Origin: an uncultured Bacteroidota bacterium
GTDB lineage: Bacteria > Bacteroidota > Bacteroidia > 2-12-FULL-35-15
Direction: 5' to 3'
Assembly (NCBI GenBank): GCA_903889605.1
Contig: CAISYK010000094.1
Span: forward strand, 1 to 10,078
Length of the DNA: 10,078 nt
This document shows, one piece after another, positions 6,063 to 10,078 of the stretch (positions within the stretch are counted from its first letter, which is position 1; each line of letters opens with the position of its first letter). A program made the translations under genes and the position numbers. The notes under the pieces were generated by a model, which saw nothing but the letters and a program-made list of their open reading frames with translations, searched no databases and was not told where the DNA came from.

Positions 6063-8201
6063 TTACAAAGATTTCAATGCAAGAAGTCTTTCCCAACGAT
6101 CGCTTACGCCTTTTTCGGCCTGCAAAAGTAAACTGGCAGCATGTTCCTCATTTTGACGAATAATAGAGGTGAAGCGTGTTTCATTGTATAAGAAATCCTT
6201 CAGCGGCAATGATGGCTCTTTGCTGTCGAGTGAAAAACGTTCTCCGTGAGGTTTCAAAGGGTTATAACGGAACAGCGGCCAATACCCTGTTTTCACGGCA
6301 TTAACCTGCTGATCTGCTCCTTGTGCCATATCGTATCCATGAGCGATGCAATGACTGTATGCTATGACAAGTGATGTTCCAGGAAACGCTTCTGCCTCTT
6401 GAATAGTTTTAATTGCATGCACATCATTTGCCCCCATTGCTATCTGCGCAACGTATGAATTACCATGGGCAATAGCCTGTAATGCTAAATCTTTCTTTGA
6501 ATTCTCTTTTCCGTTAACGGAGAATTTTGCACTCGCACCAATTGGTGTAGACTTTGATTTTTGCCCTCCTGTATTCGAGTAAACTTCAGTATCAAGTACA
6601 ATGATATTTACATTTTCTCCTGTAGAAAGCACATGGTCCAAGCCTCCGAAACCAATATCATAAGCCCAGCCGTCGCCGCCGATAAGCCAATGTGATTTTT
6701 TAACAAGATGGTCTGCTATAATGTTTAATTGCTTAATTTCAAAAGTGTTTATCGAAGCAATACGGCGGCGAAGTTCGTTAATATTTTCACGCTGTTTACG
6801 AATACCTGATTCTAAACTTTGGTCAGAATTTAATAATTCATTCACCAAACTTTCACCGATAATATCTTTATTTTTTTCTAAAATAGCTCTTGCAATTTCT
6901 AACTTTTTATCAAAAGCCAGTTTTATTCCAAGACCAAATTCAGCATTATCCTCAAACAAGGAATTAGCCCATACTGGTCCGTGTCCTTCATTATTAGTTG
7001 TCCATGGAGTAGTTGGCAGACTGCCCCCGTAAATCGACGAACAGCCTGTTGCATTAGCAACCACCATTCTATCCCCGTACAACTGAGTTAATAGTTTAAT
7101 ATATGGTGTTTCACCGCAGCCTGAACATGCACCTGAAAATTCAAATAAAGGTTCCAAAAACTGCGTTCCTTTAACAGTATTTTTATTTACACGCGAACGG
7201 TCAATTTCAGGAATAGACAAAAAGAAATCCCAGTTTTTTATTTCTGTATCCCTTAACGGCAATTGCTCCTGCATATTTATTGCTTTGTGATTTGGATCTG
7301 TTTTGCTTGTTATCGGACAATACTCAACACATAAATTACAGCCGGTACAATCTTCTACAGTAACTTGTAAGGTATAAGCTTCTTTTTCTTTATCAAACTC
7401 TTTGCCTATCGGAGCAATATGCTTGAAATCCGCCGGGGCATTAGCAAGTTCCTCTTTAGGGTATACTTTGCAGCGAATGGCAGCGTGGGGGCAAATTAAA
7501 AAACATTTACCGCATTGCGAACATAAATCAGCATCCCACACCGGAACTTCTTCAGCAATATTTCTTTTTTCATACTGCGTTGTTCCAACAGGATATGAAG
7601 CATCAACAGGGAATGCGCTTACCGGCAGTTCGTCACCTTCAAAAGTAATTATTTTTGATAATACATTTTTTACGAAATCAGGAGCATTATCCGATACGCT
7701 TTTTTCAATTTCTATTGTTCCGGCTTTATATTTTGAATAATCAATCTGCTCAAGATGTTCTAATGTTTTATCAACTGCTTCAAAATTTTTGAGAACTACT
7801 TTATCACCTTTTGCTGCGTATGTTTTTTTGATGGCATCTTTAATTTTTTGAATTGCATCTTCCTTGGTAAGGATTCCGGCAATAGCAAAAAAGCAGGTTT
7901 GTAAAATTGTATTGATGCGCGATCCCATTCCTGTTTCGCGGGCAACTTTTGAAGCATTAATAACATAAAACTTCAATTCTTTAGCAATAATTTGTTCCTG
8001 AATATGCTTCGGAGTTTTACTCCAAACATCTTCAGTAGCATGCGGTGTATTTAATAAAAAAGTAGCCCCTTTTTCGGCATCTTTTAAAATGTCATACTTA
8101 TTAATGAAATTAGATTGATGGCAGGCAATAAAATTTGCGGAGCTTATTAAATATGTCGACTGGATAGGTTTTTTGCCGAAGCGTAAATGCGAAACCGTTA
8201 C
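6063..8201 (-). CDS. nifJ: Pyruvate:ferredoxin (flavodoxin) oxidoreductase, C-terminal part downstream of an in-frame stop
   Basis: This frame is open for 712 residues directly after the internal TAA, in the same frame as the N-terminal part. It holds the rest of domain III ('VTVSHLRFG', 'STYLI', 'KYDIL'), a 2x[4Fe-4S] ferredoxin domain, and the thiamine-diphosphate domain. Numbering on the composite gene, the ferredoxin cysteines are 690, 693, 696, 700 and 748, 751, 754, 758. The proximal-cluster cysteines are 822, 825, 850 and 1081. The diphosphate motif is 'GDGWAYDIG...DTEVYSNTGGQ' with Asn1006. The four proximal-cluster cysteines and the Asn sit exactly ten residues beyond the Desulfovibrio africanus positions I remember. 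The enzyme oxidises pyruvate with CoA to acetyl-CoA and CO2, reducing ferredoxin or flavodoxin. No in-frame ATG exists in the first 75 codons, and TTG at 7976 is the only start-like codon I noticed. Independent translation is doubtful, so this is probably the back half of one enzyme. Confidence 0.85.
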   Translation of the reverse strand, partial: VTVSHLRFGKKPIQSTYLISSANFIACHQSNFINKYDILKDAEKGATFLLNTPHATEDVWSKTPKHIQEQIIAKELKFYVINASKVARETGMGSRINTILQTCFFAIAGILTKEDAIQKIKDAIKKTYAAKGDKVVLKNFEAVDKTLEHLEQIDYSKYKAGTIEIEKSVSDNAPDFVKNVLSKIITFEGDELPVSAFPVDASYPVGTTQYEKRNIAEEVPVWDADLCSQCGKCFLICPHAAIRCKVYPKEELANAPADFKHIAPIGKEFDKEKEAYTLQVTVEDCTGCNLCVEYCPITSKTDPNHKAINMQEQLPLRDTEIKNWDFFLSIPEIDRSRVNKNTVKGTQFLEPLFEFSGACSGCGETPYIKLLTQLYGDRMVVANATGCSSIYGGSLPTTPWTTNNEGHGPVWANSLFEDNAEFGLGIKLAFDKKLEIARAILEKNKDIIGESLVNELLNSDQSLESGIRKQRENINELRRRIASINTFEIKQLNIIADHLVKKSHWLIGGDGWAYDIGFGGLDHVLSTGENVNIIVLDTEVYSNTGGQKSKSTPIGASAKFSVNGKENSKKDLALQAIAHGNSYVAQIAMGANDVHAIKTIQEAEAFPGTSLVIAYSHCIAHGYDMAQGADQQVNAVKTGYWPLFRYNPLKPHGERFSLDSKEPSLPLKDFLYNETRFTSIIRQNEEHAASLLLQAEKGVSDRWERLLALKSL

Positions 8202-8204
8202 TTA
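8202..8204 (-). other. In-frame TAA (codon 463) interrupting nifJ
   Basis: Read on the - strand the context is TCA GGA TAA GTA ACG, i.e. Ser-Gly-stop-Val-Thr. As I recall, intact homologues usually carry Gly here, within 'DSKKSGGVTVSHLRFG'. Changing a GGA codon to TAA needs two base changes; changing a Ser TCA needs one. The frame is unchanged across the site, so no insertion or deletion is involved. The three other stop codons that end visible genes near here (346-348, 5516-5518, 6063-6065) are also TAA, so a wholesale reassignment of TAA is unlikely. Confidence 0.9.
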
Positions 8205-9590
8205 TCCTGATTTTTTTGAGTCATACACAAAATATCCCTGAACATAATTATCGGTGGTTTCTCCAATAATTTTTATTGAGTTTTTGTTTGCACTCACAGT
8301 ACCGTCAGCTCCCAAACCATAAAATAATCCTCTGAACAAATGCTGTTTTTCTAATGTGAAGGATTTATCATAGTTTAAACTTGTATGAGTTACATCATCA
8401 TTAATACCAATGGTGAAATGTTTTTTTGGAGAGTCTTTTTTCAATTCATCAAAAATGGATTTAACCATTGCTGGTGTAAATTCTTTTGATGCAAGTCCGT
8501 AACGGCCGGCGATAACTTTAAGTTTTTCACCCTGCCGTTCTTCTGCAATAATATTTATAACATCCATATAAAGCGGGTCGCCGATTGCTCCCGGTTCTTT
8601 ACAGCGGTCAAGGACACAAATGCTTTTTACTGAAGCAGGAATAGCTTTTACAAATTCTTTTGCATCTATGGGACGGAATAATCTTATGTAAAGATATCCA
8701 ACACTTTCTCCATTTTCATTCAGATAATTTACAGTTTCATCTACAGCTCCAGCGCCTGAACCCATTATTATAATAATCCTGTCAGGATTTGGATGGCCGT
8801 GATATTCGTAAATTTTATAATTCCTGCCTGTAAGTTCTCCGAATTTATTCATCATTTCAGTGACAAGGCCAGGAGCATTTGTGTAGAATTGATTTGCGGC
8901 CTCTCTGCCTTGAAAAAAGACGTCAGTATTTTGTGCTGTTCCTCTGATGGAAGGATTTTCAGGCGACATTGCCCGTCTTCTGAAAGCAAGAATTGCTTCT
9001 TCATCAAGCATCTTTAAAATAACATCATCCGGAATAACTTCTATTTTTGTTAATTCATGAGATGTCCTGAAACCATCAAATATGTTTAGAAATGGAATCT
9101 GCGTTTTTAAAGTTGAAGCTTCTGCAATTAATGCCATGTCCATAGATTCCTGAGCACTGCGCCCAAACAGCATTGCCCAACCTGTTTGACGTACCGACAT
9201 AACATCGGAATGGTCACCAAAAATGGAAAGGGCATGTGTTGCAATGGTACGGGCAGCAATATGGAAAACAGTAGGTGTAAGTTCCCCTGCAATCTTGTAC
9301 ATATTGGGGATCATAAGAAGCAATCCCTGCGAAGAAGTAAATGTAGAAGCCAATGTCCCGCCCTGCAGCGCACCATGCACAGCGCCGGCAGCTCCTGCTT
9401 CGCTTTGCATTTCCATAATCCGAGGTACTTCGCCGAATATATTTTTAATATTAGCCGCTGACCATTCATCGCAATATTCACCCATTGTAGAAGACGGTGT
9501 GATCGGATAAATTGCACAAACTTCACTTGTTTTATATGCAATATAAGCCGCAGCTTCATTGCCGTCCATTATTTTTAATTTTTTTGCCAT
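8202..9590 (-). CDS. nifJ: Pyruvate:ferredoxin (flavodoxin) oxidoreductase, N-terminal part ending at a premature TAA
   Basis: 462 residues cover domain I, domain II and the first part of domain III. Catalytic landmarks are visible: 'YPITPSS' with Thr31, 'EMQSEAGAAGA' with Glu63, and 'AART' with Arg113. These match the pyruvate- and cofactor-contacting Thr31, Glu64 and Arg114 of the D. africanus enzyme. Domain III begins near 'GLFYGLGADGTVSANKNSIKIIG'. The protein stops right after 'YFVYDSKKSG', where intact homologues continue without a break. Known NifJ chains are about 1170-1200 residues; the composite here is 1175 codons. The cut lies inside domain III, not at the border used by multi-subunit (alpha/gamma) oxidoreductases, so this is not a natural subunit. 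The ATG at 9590 fits the usual N-terminus and has no Shine-Dalgarno directly before it. Confidence 0.88.
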   Translation of the reverse strand: MAKKLKIMDGNEAAAYIAYKTSEVCAIYPITPSSTMGEYCDEWSAANIKNIFGEVPRIMEMQSEAGAAGAVHGALQGGTLASTFTSSQGLLLMIPNMYKIAGELTPTVFHIAARTIATHALSIFGDHSDVMSVRQTGWAMLFGRSAQESMDMALIAEASTLKTQIPFLNIFDGFRTSHELTKIEVIPDDVILKMLDEEAILAFRRRAMSPENPSIRGTAQNTDVFFQGREAANQFYTNAPGLVTEMMNKFGELTGRNYKIYEYHGHPNPDRIIIIMGSGAGAVDETVNYLNENGESVGYLYIRLFRPIDAKEFVKAIPASVKSICVLDRCKEPGAIGDPLYMDVINIIAEERQGEKLKVIAGRYGLASKEFTPAMVKSIFDELKKDSPKKHFTIGINDDVTHTSLNYDKSFTLEKQHLFRGLFYGLGADGTVSANKNSIKIIGETTDNYVQGYFVYDSKKSG

Positions 9591-9812
9591 CTTAATTAAT
9601 TTGTTTTTTATTGTTAATTTGATAATTTGTTTTTTGCAACTTAAGCATTCAAAGTACTCATTTACAACATTTACCTCCTTTAATTTATTTTTTAGTTCTT
9701 TTTTTTCATCCGTTTTTTATTTATTTTTTAATTATATTTTTTCTTTCCAAAGAAGCTTATGTTCTTTGATGTAATTTTGATTATACTTTTTATTTTTAAC
9801 AATAAATTATAG
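9591..9812. other. AT-rich leader region upstream of nifJ
   Basis: 222 bases separate the histidine-kinase stop from the nifJ start, both on the - strand, so nifJ probably has its own promoter. I found no exact copy of the Bacteroidetes -7 element TAnnTTTG. The nearest is TACTTTG at 9656-9650 on the - strand, one base short. A three-part repeat lies at 9741-9768: TTCTTT, then AAAGAA, then TTCTTT. The middle element can pair with either side, giving a CAAAGAA/TTCTTTG stem with a 7-base loop (9748-9768) or the palindrome at 9741-9754. No T tract adjoins it on the - strand, so it is not a clear terminator for the kinase gene. Confidence 0.5.
9641..9681 (-). promoter_or_regulatory. Perfect Shine-Dalgarno with mini open frames in the nifJ leader
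   Basis: The - strand reads AAAGGAGGT (9681-9673), a full complement to the 3' end of 16S rRNA. ATG-TTG-TAA follows (9670-9662), and then ATG at 9661 opens a six-codon frame (MSTLNA) ending in TAA at 9641. The spacing from GGAGG is only 3 bases to the first ATG and 12 to the second, so neither is ideal. The real nifJ start lies about 50 bases further on and has only A-rich sequence before it, as is usual in Bacteroidetes. A strong Shine-Dalgarno is unusual in this phylum. It could be a leader peptide or ribosome-loading site, or the remnant of another gene start. Confidence 0.4.
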
Positions 9813-10078
9813 TTACGAATTGGAGTTGCTTAAATTTAATTCCACACAAAATGAGGTCCCCTCCCCAAGTTTGCTTGAAAAATCTATTTTCCCATTTAAT
9901 ATTTCCACATATTTTGCCACAATATTAAGCCCTAATCCGGTTCCTTGTATCGCTGAAACATTATTTCCTCTGAAAAATCTTTCAAAAAGATGCTTCTGAT
10001 CTTCTGCCGGTATTCCAATTCCTGAATCTTCTACTTTAAGTTTAAAAATTGAATCTTTAACTTCCGTAACAACATTAA
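9813..10078 (-). CDS. Sensor histidine kinase, C-terminal ATP-binding (HATPase_c) end, 5' truncated by the window
   Basis: 87 residues are visible before TAA, read from 10076. They contain the ATPase boxes of a two-component sensor kinase in order: G1 box 'VEDSGIGIP' (about residues 15-23), F box 'HLFERFFRGNN' (about 28-38), and G2 box 'GTGLGLNIV' (about 43-51). The usual 'NGKIDFSSKLGEGTSFCVELNL' end follows. Such kinases autophosphorylate a conserved His in a domain upstream and pass the phosphate to a response regulator. The sensor part and the His box lie outside the window, so the signal is unknown. The chain stops about eight residues after the ATPase fold, so there is no fused receiver domain at this end. 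Confidence 0.92.
   Translation of the reverse strand, partial: NVVTEVKDSIFKLKVEDSGIGIPAEDQKHLFERFFRGNNVSAIQGTGLGLNIVAKYVEILNGKIDFSSKLGEGTSFCVELNLSNSNS

Noticed and set aside
6721..7740. Open frames of about 100 codons on the + strand inside nifJ
   Set aside because: They are antisense shadows of conserved oxidoreductase coding sequence.
8202..8204. Alternative genetic code with TAA as a sense codon
   Set aside because: TAA is used as the genuine terminal stop of all the other genes that end in this window, and no other in-frame TAA interrupts the long reading frames.
8205..8219. A AAA AAA slippery heptamer in frame just before the nifJ TAA, suggesting programmed -1 frameshifting
   Set aside because: The rest of nifJ is in the zero frame. 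A -1 shift gives about 33 unrelated residues and then a stop, and a +1 shift stops almost at once. Frameshifting cannot rescue the enzyme.
6063..9590. A natural two-subunit form of pyruvate:ferredoxin oxidoreductase
   Set aside because: The break lies about 40 residues inside domain III instead of at a domain border, and the second part has no in-frame ATG for at least 75 codons.
9559..9774. A 71-codon Phe-rich open frame on the + strand upstream of nifJ
   Set aside because: It overlaps the nifJ start, its residues come from the T-rich leader sequence, and it lacks any gene-like feature.

Overview
The window looks like a piece of a Bacteroidetes (Bacteroidota) chromosome. Three things point there. 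An outer-membrane or secreted protein ends in a type IX secretion (T9SS) C-terminal sorting domain. A second surface protein opens with the 'QGFNYQAVARN' N-terminal domain that is common in this phylum. The genes are AT-rich and their starts lack Shine-Dalgarno sequences. A pyruvate:ferredoxin oxidoreductase suggests an anaerobic or facultative lifestyle. I see no RNA genes, CRISPR arrays or insertion sequences.

Left part (1-5700, + strand): the tail of a T9SS cargo protein is followed after 28 bases by a 1713-residue fibre-like protein. The fibre protein alternates four collagen-like Gly-X-Y stalks with two different kinds of bead-like head repeats (17-residue and 14-residue units) and two modules resembling those of phage tail fibres. 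It ends in a small beta-rich C-terminal domain with no recognisable membrane anchor. A strong intrinsic terminator closes this unit.

Middle (5701-6062): a gene-free stretch between convergent genes. It holds several inverted repeats, including a G/C-capped 41-base hairpin.

Right part (6063-10078, - strand): a complete-length nifJ-type pyruvate:ferredoxin oxidoreductase reading frame (1175 codons) is interrupted once by an in-frame TAA at codon 463, inside the conserved 'DSKKSG-x-VTVSHLRFG' segment. Every catalytic and cluster-binding residue I can place is intact on both sides. The gene is therefore a very fresh pseudogene, a sequencing error or a readthrough case. Its leader contains a perfect AAAGGAGGT Shine-Dalgarno sequence that serves only tiny open frames. 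Upstream on the same strand lies the C-terminal ATPase end of a sensor histidine kinase, cut by the window edge.

The two halves do not obviously work together. The left half is cell-surface architecture and the right half is central carbon and redox metabolism, possibly with a sensor kinase next to it.
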